Both the position numbers and the translations under genes were made by a program. From Gallionella sp. (lineage in GTDB: Bacteria; Pseudomonadota; Gammaproteobacteria; Burkholderiales; Gallionellaceae): a stretch of 34,985 nucleotides of DNA. Under the pieces are notes generated by a model. That model was not told where the DNA came from, searched no databases, and saw nothing but the letters and a program-made list of their open reading frames with translations. Positions 18,313 through 28,077 of the stretch are shown here, in pieces (positions within the stretch are counted from its first letter, which is position 1; the number at the start of each line of letters is the position of its first letter). Location: the NCBI GenBank assembly GCA_022340615.1, contig JAJDNO010000028.1:1-34985 (forward strand), given 5' to 3'.

Positions 18313-20925
18313 ATGGACAATAAATCGGTTTTTGTCAGAACCAGCACCGGCGAAGAGCAGGTGCAAAGTCGGACATCTCCGCTATCCGGAGACGTCAAGC
18401 GTGCTTTGTCGATGGTGGACGGAGTTTCCACATTCGGTGAAATCAGCAAGCGCGCCGCGCCCAGCATGCGGGCCAATCTTGCCGACATGTTTGAAGAACT
18501 GGAAAAGTCCGGACTGATCCGGGAAAAAGGCCTGGCCGGCAAGATTGCAAAATCAGCCATGCCTCCCAAGATGGCCATGCCGGTCAAAATTGCAACGCCG
18601 CGCAAACCGGAGCCAGAAGCGGTTTCGGACGAACTGGACTTCTTGTCCGGCTATCAGGCGCCAGCGCGTGCAGACACGGCAGGTGGCAGCAAGGATGTGA
18701 ATGACTCAGCAGAACAGCAGGCCAGGCAGCGTCTCGAGGCCGCGGCCAGGGAGCAGCAAGAAGCTGATGCTGCGCGCATCAAGGCCGAGCAGGAAGCCAG
18801 GCGTGTGCGCGAGGAACTGGAAGCCGCCAAGCTGAAAGCCGAGCAGGAAGCCAGGCGTGTGCGCGAGGAACTGGAAGCCGCCAAGCTGAAAGCCGAACAG
18901 GAAGCCAGGCTGCGGCTCGAGGCCGCGGAGCGCGAGCGCAAGGAAGCCGAAGCGGCGCGCATCAAGGCGGAGCAGGAAGCTTCGCGTATCAAGGCGGAAC
19001 AGGAAGCGGCACGCATCAGGGCGGAGCAGGAGGCCCTGCAGCGGCAAGCCGATGAGGAACGCGCCAGGCGCAAAGCCGAGCTGGAAGGAGAGGCTGCCCT
19101 CAAGCAGGCAGAACATGAAGCCGAACTGGCGCGTAAAGCGGCCGAAGCGCAAAAAAAATCAGCTGGAACGGACCTGGGCGTGACCGGATCGTTTGCATTT
19201 GACGATTTCAAAATCGATGAAATTCAGCCTGCCGCACCGCAGAAAAAACCGGAGCCCGTGCAGAAACCCGGATCCGGAGAAACTGCATCCGCAGCCAAAA
19301 ATCAGGATGCATTCTCGTTCGACTCGTTCAATGTGGAAGAACAGCGTCCTGTTGAGCCGCCCAAGGAACGGCAAGCCCCTGCCCAGCCTGCTGCTGAAGC
19401 AGCACCGGCCCGCGCGGTTACGCCCCCGGTGACGGACGAAGCGGCTGCAAGGGAAAAAGCCGCCAGGGAAAAAGCCGAAAAGGAAAAAGCGGAGAAGGAG
19501 CAGGCAAAGCGCGAAGCCCAGGCACGCGCCGCTGAAGAAGCGCGCATCAAGGAACTCGCTGAAGCCGAGGCCAAGGTATGGGCAGAGGCCGAGCAGCGCG
19601 CGATGGAATCCGCCCGGGTCAACGCCGAACGAGCGGCGCAACTTGCCAAAAGCCCCCCCAAAGCTGCACGCAAAGAAAAGGCCAAACGACCCGCACGCGC
19701 ACCGCGCAAACCCTTTGCATGGGGCAAGCTGTTCGGAAGTATTGTCATGCTCGGGATATTCCTGGTGGTGCTGCTGATCGGCGGGCTGTTTGTCGCTCCT
19801 TACTTCTTGCCGACGCGCGATTACATGCCCAAGGTCCAGAAGATGCTTTCCGACGAATTGCATCAGCCGGTGCATCTGGGCTACCTGTCCGGCCGTTTCC
19901 TTCCGACGCCGCGCCTGGATCTGGGCGAGATATATATCGGCGATGCAAAGCAGTTCCAGGCCGCAACCGCACAAATCAATTTTGATATTTTCGGAGTGTT
20001 CGGCGACAGCAAGCCGATCGACAGTGTCGATTTCCAGAAGGTCACCGTCAGGGGCATCGCATTGCGCGACTCGGGTGCATGGCTGCAAATACTGGCCGGC
20101 AACAGCAAGTATCCGGTGAGCCGCATGACGATCAGCGAGGGCACGCTGGATGCCGATGTATTTCAGCTGACCGGCGTGGAAGGCGAACTGAATTTCAGTC
20201 CGGCAGGAAAATTCACCCATGCACGATTCAGTTCCGACTCCGGAAAATACAGCGTGGGCATCGATCCGCTCAGGGGCGGCAAATTCAAGACAAACATAAC
20301 GGTGCATGCAAGCGCGCTGCCCCTGCTGCCGAGCTGGAATTTTGACGAACTGAACGCGAGCGGAGAAATATCCGGCGACGAACTGCTGATCAGCAAATTC
20401 GATGCGCGGATACTCGACGGCACGCTGAAGGGGAATGCGCACCTTGACTGGCATTCAGGCTGGCATGCGGACGGTTCGATCACGGCGAGCAAGATCGTGA
20501 TGAAGGACTTCAGCAAATTGCTTGATGGCAACGTCGATGGCTCGGCGCACTTCAGGATGAGTTCGCATGATCTGGGCGGACTGACCGACTCCGCGGTGCT
20601 GGATGGCAAGTTCGTTTCCAGCGACGGGCTGATCGGCGGGCTGGATATCGTCGAAACGGCGCGTACGCGCAGCACGACCAACCTGCCGGGAGGCAGGACC
20701 CATTACGATCATCTCCAGGGCAACTTCAGCTACAGCAAGGATGCCTTGCATTTCACCCAGGTCAAAGTCGACGGCGGCGTGATGGATACGCTTGCCTCGT
20801 TTGACATCAGCAACCAGCAACTGAGCGGGAATATGAAGGTCAAACTGGACATGCATGGACTGGCCAGCACCGAACTGAAACTGGGCGGTGCGATCGACGA
20901 CCCGACGCTGGTTTATTCGCCCTGA
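18313..20925 (+). CDS. AsmA-like membrane protein with N-terminal cytoplasmic domain and coiled coils
   Basis: The 870-residue protein has an uncommon layout. Residues 1-80 form a small domain rich in helix-like sequence (SPLSGDVKRALSMVDGVSTFGEI, then LADMFEELEKSGLI), possibly winged-helix-like. Residues 131-282 and 374-446 are Ala/Glu/Lys/Arg coiled coils of TolA type, parted by two short FxFDxFxxxE motifs (FAFDDFKIDE, FSFDSFNVEE). One membrane helix lies at about 474-497, and residues 500-870 form a periplasmic domain with the AsmA/TamB-like pattern (DYMPKVQKMLSDELHQPVHLG, then ISEGTLDAD, LLISKFDARILDGTLKGNA and a C-terminal GLASTELKLGGAIDDPTL). AsmA-like proteins are linked to lipid transport to the outer membrane. 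Start ATG 18313 lacks a strong Shine-Dalgarno. It appears monocistronic and convergent with the aminotransferase. Confidence 0.8.
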   Translation: MDNKSVFVRTSTGEEQVQSRTSPLSGDVKRALSMVDGVSTFGEISKRAAPSMRANLADMFEELEKSGLIREKGLAGKIAKSAMPPKMAMPVKIATPRKPEPEAVSDELDFLSGYQAPARADTAGGSKDVNDSAEQQARQRLEAAAREQQEADAARIKAEQEARRVREELEAAKLKAEQEARRVREELEAAKLKAEQEARLRLEAAERERKEAEAARIKAEQEASRIKAEQEAARIRAEQEALQRQADEERARRKAELEGEAALKQAEHEAELARKAAEAQKKSAGTDLGVTGSFAFDDFKIDEIQPAAPQKKPEPVQKPGSGETASAAKNQDAFSFDSFNVEEQRPVEPPKERQAPAQPAAEAAPARAVTPPVTDEAAAREKAAREKAEKEKAEKEQAKREAQARAAEEARIKELAEAEAKVWAEAEQRAMESARVNAERAAQLAKSPPKAARKEKAKRPARAPRKPFAWGKLFGSIVMLGIFLVVLLIGGLFVAPYFLPTRDYMPKVQKMLSDELHQPVHLGYLSGRFLPTPRLDLGEIYIGDAKQFQAATAQINFDIFGVFGDSKPIDSVDFQKVTVRGIALRDSGAWLQILAGNSKYPVSRMTISEGTLDADVFQLTGVEGELNFSPAGKFTHARFSSDSGKYSVGIDPLRGGKFKTNITVHASALPLLPSWNFDELNASGEISGDELLISKFDARILDGTLKGNAHLDWHSGWHADGSITASKIVMKDFSKLLDGNVDGSAHFRMSSHDLGGLTDSAVLDGKFVSSDGLIGGLDIVETARTRSTTNLPGGRTHYDHLQGNFSYSKDALHFTQVKVDGGVMDTLASFDISNQQLSGNMKVKLDMHGLASTELKLGGAIDDPTLVYSP
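18784..18909 (+). repeat. 54-bp tandem repeat within the coiled coil
   Basis: Two identical 54-bp units (18784-18837 and 18838-18891) encode the 18-residue block AEQEARRVREELEAAKLK. A third partial copy to 18909 has one base change (GCCGAA for GCCGAG). Nucleotide identity of the units points to recent duplication, and the period of 18 codons keeps the frame, so copy number can vary without breaking the gene. Confidence 0.92.
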
Positions 20926-20967
20926 GCCAGGTCCGGATAAACGGCCGTATCTTTCGGGTTTAGCGAG

Positions 20968-22161
20968 TCAGGACAGCGCCTTCGCGATCCGCTCCAGCGC
21001 CTTCTTGAGATTATCCATCGACGTGGCGAACGACAGGCGCAGATAGCCTTCGCTGCCGAACGCCGAACCGGGCACCACTGCGACGCCGGCTTCCACCAGC
21101 AGATATTCCGACAGTGCAAGATCGGTGGCTTCCTTCAACACACCCTTCTTGTGCAGCGCGGCGATCGCGCCGCTGAAATCCGGGAACGCATAGAACGCGC
21201 CGCCTGCCATCAGGCACTTCACGCCGGGTATCCGGTTCAGCGCATCCACCACGAACGCATGCCGCTCGCGGAATGCTTCCACCATCGGTGTGATGCAGTT
21301 CTGATCGCCGTTCAGCGCGGCCTCCGCGGCCACCTGCGAAATCGAGGTCGGATTCGACGTGCTTTGCGACTGCACGTTTTCCATCGCGGTGATGATCGCT
21401 TCCGGACCCGCCGCATAGCCGATGCGCCAGCCGGTCATCGAATAGGCCTTCGATACGCCGTTCAGCACCATCGTGCGCGGATACAGGTCGGGGCACGCAT
21501 TCAGGATGTTCACGAACTTCGCGTCGGTCAGCGCGATATGCTCGTACATGTCGTCGGTCGCGATCAGCACGTTCGGATGCTTGCGCAGCACCGCGCCGAG
21601 CGCCTGCAATTCGGCCAGCGTGTAAACCGCGCCGGACGGGTTGCTCGGGCTGTTGATCACCAGCATCCGGGTCTTCGGCGTGATCGCGGCTTCCAGCTGC
21701 GCCGCCGTCATCTTGAAACCCTGGTCTATGCCTGCCTGCACGATCACCGGCTTGCCTTCCGCGATCAGCACGATATCGGGATACGACACCCAGTAAGGCG
21801 CGGGTATGACCACCTCGTCGCCGGGATTGACCACCGCCAGCGCGAGATTGAAGAAACTCTGTTTGCCGCCGCACGAAACCAGGATCTGCTTCGCGGTGTA
21901 GTCCAGCCCGTTGTCGCGCTTGAACTTCGCGATCACTGCAGCCTTCAGCGACGGGGTGCCGCTGACCGGGGTGTACTTGGTGAAGCCACGGTTGATCGCG
22001 GCGATCGCCGCGTCCTTGATATGCTGCGGCGTATCGAAATCCGGCTCGCCCGCGCCCAGTCCGATGATGTCCTTGCCTTCTGCCTTCAGCTTCGCCGCGC
22101 GCGCGGTGACGGCAAGGGTGGGGGAAGGCTTGATGGCCTGTACGCGAGTGGAGAGTGTCAC
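20968..22161 (-). CDS. Aspartate aminotransferase, class I PLP-dependent
   Basis: The enzyme should interconvert aspartate and 2-oxoglutarate with oxaloacetate and glutamate, with PLP, in the cytoplasm. The 397-residue sequence fits the Ib (Thermus/Bacillus-like) subgroup: LGAGEPDFDTP near 35-45, GFTKYTPVSGTPSLKAA, NSPSNPSGAVY, and the PLP lysine Lys238 in NGVSKAYSMTGWRIGYAAGP, with the phosphate/carboxylate Arg in SFATS-type ending RLSFATSMDNL. Start is GTG at 22161 with CCAAGGAA upstream (22174-22167); a TATAAT promoter lies before it. Some members also accept prephenate, so the exact substrate is not certain. It is divergent from dtd. Confidence 0.92.
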   Translation of the reverse strand: MTLSTRVQAIKPSPTLAVTARAAKLKAEGKDIIGLGAGEPDFDTPQHIKDAAIAAINRGFTKYTPVSGTPSLKAAVIAKFKRDNGLDYTAKQILVSCGGKQSFFNLALAVVNPGDEVVIPAPYWVSYPDIVLIAEGKPVIVQAGIDQGFKMTAAQLEAAITPKTRMLVINSPSNPSGAVYTLAELQALGAVLRKHPNVLIATDDMYEHIALTDAKFVNILNACPDLYPRTMVLNGVSKAYSMTGWRIGYAAGPEAIITAMENVQSQSTSNPTSISQVAAEAALNGDQNCITPMVEAFRERHAFVVDALNRIPGVKCLMAGGAFYAFPDFSGAIAALHKKGVLKEATDLALSEYLLVEAGVAVVPGSAFGSEGYLRLSFATSMDNLKKALERIAKALS

Positions 22162-22193
22162 AATTGTTCCTTGGTTATTATGGGATGGCGAGA

Positions 22194-22222
22194 ATTATAC
22201 TCTTGCGCGGAAATAGTGTGGA
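22194..22222 (-). promoter_or_regulatory. Promoter of the aspartate aminotransferase gene
   Basis: On the minus strand, TCCACA (22222-22217) and a perfect TATAAT (22199-22194) are 17 bp apart, about 33 bp before the GTG start codon. Confidence 0.65.
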
Positions 22223-22277
22223 TTGGCGAAACGCAAGCCGCGGCTTGCGGGTTATCAGGACATTGTTGGCAATGCTG

Positions 22278-22305
22278 TTTACGCTTGCCGCCGCCGCGGT
22301 AGAAT
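22278..22305 (+). promoter_or_regulatory. Weak candidate promoter for dtd
   Basis: TTTACG (22278-22283) and TAGAAT (22300-22305) are separated by 16 bp. Both hexamers are imperfect. It is the best candidate found in the 248-bp divergent region for the plus strand. Confidence 0.35.
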
Positions 22306-22366
22306 CCGGAACAAACAAGCAGGCAACCGGAATCCGGCCACCGAAATTCACCAACAGGAGTCCATG

Positions 22367-22422
22367 CATGATCGTACAGACATGATCGGCCAAGCATGAT
22401 CGAACAGCAATGATCGGATTGA
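22367..22422 (+). repeat. Four tandem 14-bp units ending in the dtd start
   Basis: Units begin at 22367, 22381, 22395 and 22409. All share the core ATGATCG (preceded by C in the first three and by A in the fourth). The last unit contains the dtd start codon ATG 22410. A good Shine-Dalgarno AGGAG (22356-22360) lies before the array and 50 bp from that start codon. Confidence 0.8.
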
Positions 22423-22862
22423 TACAGCGCGTCAGCGAAGCAAGCGTAACCGTGCCAGGCGAAACCGGGGAGGGCAGCGTCGCCGGCCGGATCGGCCGCG
22501 GGCTGCTGGTGCTGCTCGGCGTCGAGAAGCACGACAACCACAGGAACGCGCAGCGCCTGCTCGAACGCCTGCTGGGTTACCGCGTGTTTCCCGACGACAC
22601 CGGCAGGATGAACCTGTCGCTCGCGGACATCGGCGGCGGCCTGCTGCTGGTTCCGCAATTCACGCTTGCCGCCGACACGCGCAGGGGCACGCGCCCCAGC
22701 TTCTCGTCGGCCGCATCGCCGGAACTCGGCGCGGAACTGTTCGAATATTTCGTCCAGATCGCGCGCGAGAAACATGCGATCGTAGCGACCGGCGTGTTCG
22801 GCGCCGACATGCAAGTAAGCCTTGTCAATGACGGACCGGTCACGTTCTGGCTGCAGGTGTGA
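22410..22862 (+). CDS. dtd: D-aminoacyl-tRNA deacylase
   Basis: Dtd is a dimeric cytoplasmic enzyme that hydrolyses D-aminoacyl-tRNAs (and Gly-tRNA-Ala), guarding translation against D-amino acids. The 150-residue product begins [15 protein letters not shown] and ends with the second motif [11 protein letters not shown]. The first motif reads PQFTLAAD, with Pro where E. coli has Ser (SQFTL). A few extra residues lie in the loop [15 protein letters not shown]. The start codon has no Shine-Dalgarno at normal distance because of a 14-bp repeat array, but starting later would delete conserved residues. The next gene begins 169 bp on. Confidence 0.94.
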   Translation: MIGLIQRVSEASVTVPGETGEGSVAGRIGRGLLVLLGVEKHDNHRNAQRLLERLLGYRVFPDDTGRMNLSLADIGGGLLLVPQFTLAADTRRGTRPSFSSAASPELGAELFEYFVQIAREKHAIVATGVFGADMQVSLVNDGPVTFWLQV

Positions 22863-22899
22863 ATTAACTAAATAGGAATATTTCTATGTGGACACATCG

Positions 22900-23031
22900 A
22901 AAAACCGTCGCGAGCAGCTTGAGTGCAAGGCGCACGGAACGGAGTGACGAGACATATCGTCTGGATAGGCGAGGAAGCGAGTACCGCGCAACGCCGCAAT
23001 CGTGCTGCGTAGCAGGTTTAGCGATGTGGCC
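22900..23031 (+). repeat. Repeat-like, potentially structured non-coding element
   Basis: Between dtd and the ROK kinase lies GC-rich sequence without a good ORF. It holds two similar blocks in the same direction: AGGCGCACGGAACGGAGT (22929-22946) and AGGCGAGGAAGCGAGT (22967-22982), around the dyad-like centre ACGAGACATATCGT. The look is that of a dispersed intergenic repeat or structured RNA element rather than leader sequence. Only one copy is visible in the window. Confidence 0.4.
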
Positions 23032-23919
23032 ATGAAATTCGGAATAGACCTGGGCGGCACCAAAATCGAAATCATCGCGCTGGCCGACGATGGCTCGGAA
23101 TTGCTGCGCCGCCGCGTCGCGACGCCAAAGAACGATTACCTCGAGACGCTGCAGGCAATTAACGTACTGGTGCGCGACGCAGAAGCCGAACTCGGGCAGC
23201 GCGGATCGATAGGCATAGGCACGCCCGGCGCGCTGTCCCGCGCGACCGGCCGCCTGAAGAATTCCAACTCGCTGGCACTCAACGGACAGCCTATCCTGCA
23301 GGACCTCGAAGCGCTGCTGCAGCGCGAGATCAGGATCAGCAACGACGCGAACTGCTTTGCGCTGTCCGAAGCCACCGATGGCGCGGCATCGGGCGCAGCG
23401 GTGGTGTTCGGCGTGATCCTGGGCACCGGCGTCGGCGGCGGCATCGTGGTCAACGGGCACATCCTGACCGGGCCGAACGCGATCGCCGGCGAATGGGGCC
23501 ACAACCCGCTGCCCTGGCCGGAAGCGCGCGAATTGCCCGGCCCCGAGTGCTATTGCGGCAAGCACGGCTGCATCGAAACCTATCTGTCCGGCCCCGGCAT
23601 GATGCGGCAGCATCAGCTCGATACCGGCGCATCGCTTGGTTCAGCAGAGGTCGTGCAGCGCGCGCAGCAGGGCGATCCGGCTTGCGAGCGCAGCATGCAA
23701 GCCTACGAGCAGCGCCTTGCCCGTTCCCTCGCGCACGTGATCAACATCCTCGATCCGGACGTGATCGTGCTGGGCGGCGGCATGTCCAACATCGAAAGGC
23801 TGTACACCAGCGTGCCGGCGCTATGGGGAGACTGGGTGTTTTCGGACCGGGTCGATACCCGGCTGGTGAAGAATCTTCATGGCGACTCCAGCGGCGTGCG
23901 CGGCGCCGCATGGCTGTGA
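23032..23919 (+). CDS. ROK-family sugar kinase (fructokinase/N-acetylglucosamine kinase type)
   Basis: The 295-residue protein is an ATP-dependent hexose kinase of the ROK family. The phosphate-binding motif GIDLGGTKIE is at residues 4-13, the catalytic Asp is Asp105 in SNDANCFAL, and a second ATP loop is GTGVGGGIVVNG. The sugar/zinc segment is complete: GEWGHNPLPW with Glu154 and His157, then CYCGKHGCIE with Cys173, Cys175 and Cys180. No N-terminal helix-turn-helix is present, so it is an enzyme rather than a ROK repressor. ATG 23032 puts the ATP motif at its normal place; the open frame back to 23002 is ignored. The substrate cannot be told apart among fructose, glucose and GlcNAc. Confidence 0.9.
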   Translation: MKFGIDLGGTKIEIIALADDGSELLRRRVATPKNDYLETLQAINVLVRDAEAELGQRGSIGIGTPGALSRATGRLKNSNSLALNGQPILQDLEALLQREIRISNDANCFALSEATDGAASGAAVVFGVILGTGVGGGIVVNGHILTGPNAIAGEWGHNPLPWPEARELPGPECYCGKHGCIETYLSGPGMMRQHQLDTGASLGSAEVVQRAQQGDPACERSMQAYEQRLARSLAHVINILDPDVIVLGGGMSNIERLYTSVPALWGDWVFSDRVDTRLVKNLHGDSSGVRGAAWL

Positions 23920-23935
23920 TCGGCCGGGCGTGACG

Positions 23936-24886
23936 CTATTCCGCAGCCGGGGTCGCGCTGATGGTCTGGTTGCGCCCCGCCTGCTTTGAGCGGTACAGCG
24001 CGCTGTCTGCTTCCTTGATCAGCAACCCGTATTCATGGTCATTGTCCGGAACGACAGAAGCCACGCCCGCACTCACGGTCATCCGTTTTGTGCCGGAATA
24101 CAAGATGCTCAGATCGTGAATTCCCATGCGCACGCTTTCGGCAATCGCATGCGCCTGCTCAAGGCCGGTATTCACGAGAAACAATCCGAATTCTTCCCCG
24201 CCATAGCGCAAGGCAAGATCGCCGGGCCGGCGGGAAAAGGTATTCAGAAACCGGGCCACCTTGACCAGGCATTGGTCGCCGGCGGGATGCCCGAGATCAT
24301 CGTTGTAATCCTTGAAATGATCGAGATCGAACATGATGAAGCTGACCGGCATACGGCTGCGGGAATTGCGCCGCCATTCATTGCCCAATAACTGGTCCAG
24401 GTACCTGCGGTTGGCCAGCCCGGTGAGCGGATCGTGCAGCGACAGGTGCTCCGCGGTTTCTTCCGCCAGCTTGCGCTGCGTGATGTTGTGGTGCGAAATC
24501 ACGAACAGGTTTTTCGCGGGATCCTGCAGCGCCGTCACGCGCATCATGAACCAGCGTTTTTCCGTGGGGCTGTGGCAGGGATATTCGAAGTAGTAGGTAG
24601 CGCGCCTGCCTTCCAGCACTTCCTTCAAGCCATCCATCGCAACATTTGCGAGCCTGTCCCCCCGATTGCTCGAGAAGTTGCACACATCCAGATAATTGGT
24701 TCCGGCGCCGAATGCTCCGGAAGCAAGCCCGTTTTCGGTCCCGAATGCACTCCACGCCCGGTTGACATACACGATGGTGCCGGAGCTGTCGATCACGGCG
24801 ATCTGATCTTCAAGCGAGTCGAGCAGCAAGGCGTGCATATTCACCGAATGATCGGGTTCAACTTCATCAGCTGAAAAAAATGGCAT
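23936..24886 (-). CDS. PAS-GGDEF diguanylate cyclase
   Basis: The 316-residue soluble protein couples a PAS sensor domain (about 17-140; [23 protein letters not shown], ending in [19 protein letters not shown]) to a GGDEF domain (about 150-310). The active site reads GGEEF at 229-233, an active variant, with an I-site RPGD at 220-223 in correct spacing. The [11 protein letters not shown] metal-binding segment is intact. ATG 24886 is preferred over the longer open frame (from 24952), which would overlap the uvrB promoter. It faces the ROK kinase convergently (16 bp) and diverges from uvrB. The PAS ligand cannot be deduced. Confidence 0.9.
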   Translation of the reverse strand: MPFFSADEVEPDHSVNMHALLLDSLEDQIAVIDSSGTIVYVNRAWSAFGTENGLASGAFGAGTNYLDVCNFSSNRGDRLANVAMDGLKEVLEGRRATYYFEYPCHSPTEKRWFMMRVTALQDPAKNLFVISHHNITQRKLAEETAEHLSLHDPLTGLANRRYLDQLLGNEWRRNSRSRMPVSFIMFDLDHFKDYNDDLGHPAGDQCLVKVARFLNTFSRRPGDLALRYGGEEFGLFLVNTGLEQAHAIAESVRMGIHDLSILYSGTKRMTVSAGVASVVPDNDHEYGLLIKEADSALYRSKQAGRNQTISATPAAE

Positions 24887-24940
24887 GACGGGGCGGCGGA
24901 ATGAATTTCTGGTACGGCATCGTGCCGCGAACTTTGTTTT

Positions 24941-24968
24941 TTGGCAAATCAATCTTTGCCCTTACAAT
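24941..24968 (+). promoter_or_regulatory. Promoter of uvrB
   Basis: TTGGCA (24941-24946) and TACAAT (24963-24968) are separated by 16 bp. The predicted start near 24975 leaves about six bases before the ATG. No LexA-type CTGT-N8-ACAG palindrome was seen here. Confidence 0.65.
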
Positions 24969-24980
24969 ACGCGGCTGACC

Positions 24981-27005
<2,025 letters not shown>

Positions 27006-27045
27006 TCGACACCCATCCTGATATCCGGGAAGGAGCAGACTGAAC

Positions 27046-28029
27046 ATGAAATACGTTGAGATCGTCGCCGAAAAGGGGAGTGCCGACACGATAGCCGCGA
27101 TCGCCGAGAAACACGAGGTGGCCGATATGCGCCACAGCGCGGTCGGAAGCGACGGCATGCAGGCTTCGCGGTTGCTGGTGGCCGACGACAAGCTGCAGTC
27201 CGTGCTGGACGCATTGCAAAAGATGCTGCACGCGCAGGCCAACGCCAGGATCGTGGTCCTGCCGGTCGAAATCGCGCTGCCCAAGCCGAGCGAAGCGGAA
27301 CGAAAGGAAGAAGATGCCGCGGTCGAAGCCCGGGAAGCGCTCTATGAAGAAGTCGAGAAGAATGCGCGGCTCGACCGCAACTTTGCGGTACTGGTCGTGT
27401 TGTCGACCATCGTCGCCGCGATCGGGCTCATCGAAGACAACGTGGCGGTGGTGATCGGCGCGATGGTGATCGCGCCGTTGCTCGGCCCCAACCTGGCGTT
27501 TGGTCTCGGCACCGCCCTGGGCGATATTTCCCTGATGCGCAAATCGGCGCTGACCACCGTGGTCGGGATCGTGATCGCAATCGCTCTGTCGATTGCAATC
27601 GGCTTCATCTGGCCATTCGACATTGCGAGCCGGGAGCTTGCCGCGCGCTCACAGGTGGGTCTGGATTCGGTCGCGCTGGCGCTGGCATCGGGTGCGGCGG
27701 CAGCGCTCTCCATGACGACCGGTTTGTCTAGCGTGCTGGTGGGGGTGATGGTTGCGGTGGCCTTGCTGCCCCCGGCGGTGACGCTTGGCCTGATGCTCGG
27801 CCTGAAGCATGTCGACCTCGCGCTGGGGGCGGGTTTGCTGCTGGCCATCAACATCGTGTGTGTCAATCTGGCGATCAAGGTGGTGTTCTTCCTGAAGGGC
27901 ATCCGACCGCGCACCTGGTGGGAAAAAAAGAAGGCCAAGCGCGCGATGGGGATCTACATCCTGGGTTGGATCGTTACGCTGATCATTCTGGTTTTTTTTA
28001 TCTTTGGCCACCAGAAGTTAACCAGCTAG
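27046..28029 (+). CDS. DUF389 family membrane protein
   Basis: The 327-residue protein has an N-terminal cytoplasmic domain of about 110 residues (MKYVEIVAEKGSADTIAAIAEK), then at least seven hydrophobic segments. The DUF389 hallmark VVIGAMVIAPLLGPNLAFGLG lies at about 144-164, with a second conserved stretch VGVMVAVALLPPAVTLGL. The function of DUF389 is not established; a transport or channel role is often guessed from topology. A good AAGGAG precedes ATG 27046 at normal spacing. It begins 40 bp after uvrB and could share its transcript. No clear terminator lies in the 48 bp before the convergent peroxidase gene. Confidence 0.87.
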   Translation: MKYVEIVAEKGSADTIAAIAEKHEVADMRHSAVGSDGMQASRLLVADDKLQSVLDALQKMLHAQANARIVVLPVEIALPKPSEAERKEEDAAVEAREALYEEVEKNARLDRNFAVLVVLSTIVAAIGLIEDNVAVVIGAMVIAPLLGPNLAFGLGTALGDISLMRKSALTTVVGIVIAIALSIAIGFIWPFDIASRELAARSQVGLDSVALALASGAAAALSMTTGLSSVLVGVMVAVALLPPAVTLGLMLGLKHVDLALGAGLLLAINIVCVNLAIKVVFFLKGIRPRTWWEKKKAKRAMGIYILGWIVTLIILVFFIFGHQKLTS

Positions 28030-28077
28030 CACCAGTAGATTTTATCGCAGCGGTTTGCGAAATACGGTAATCCCGCC

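Noticed and set aside
19159..20454. 431-codon minus-strand frame opposite the AsmA-like gene
   Set aside because: It has no recognisable domain and mirrors the codon periodicity of the opposing Ala/Glu/Lys-rich coding strand.
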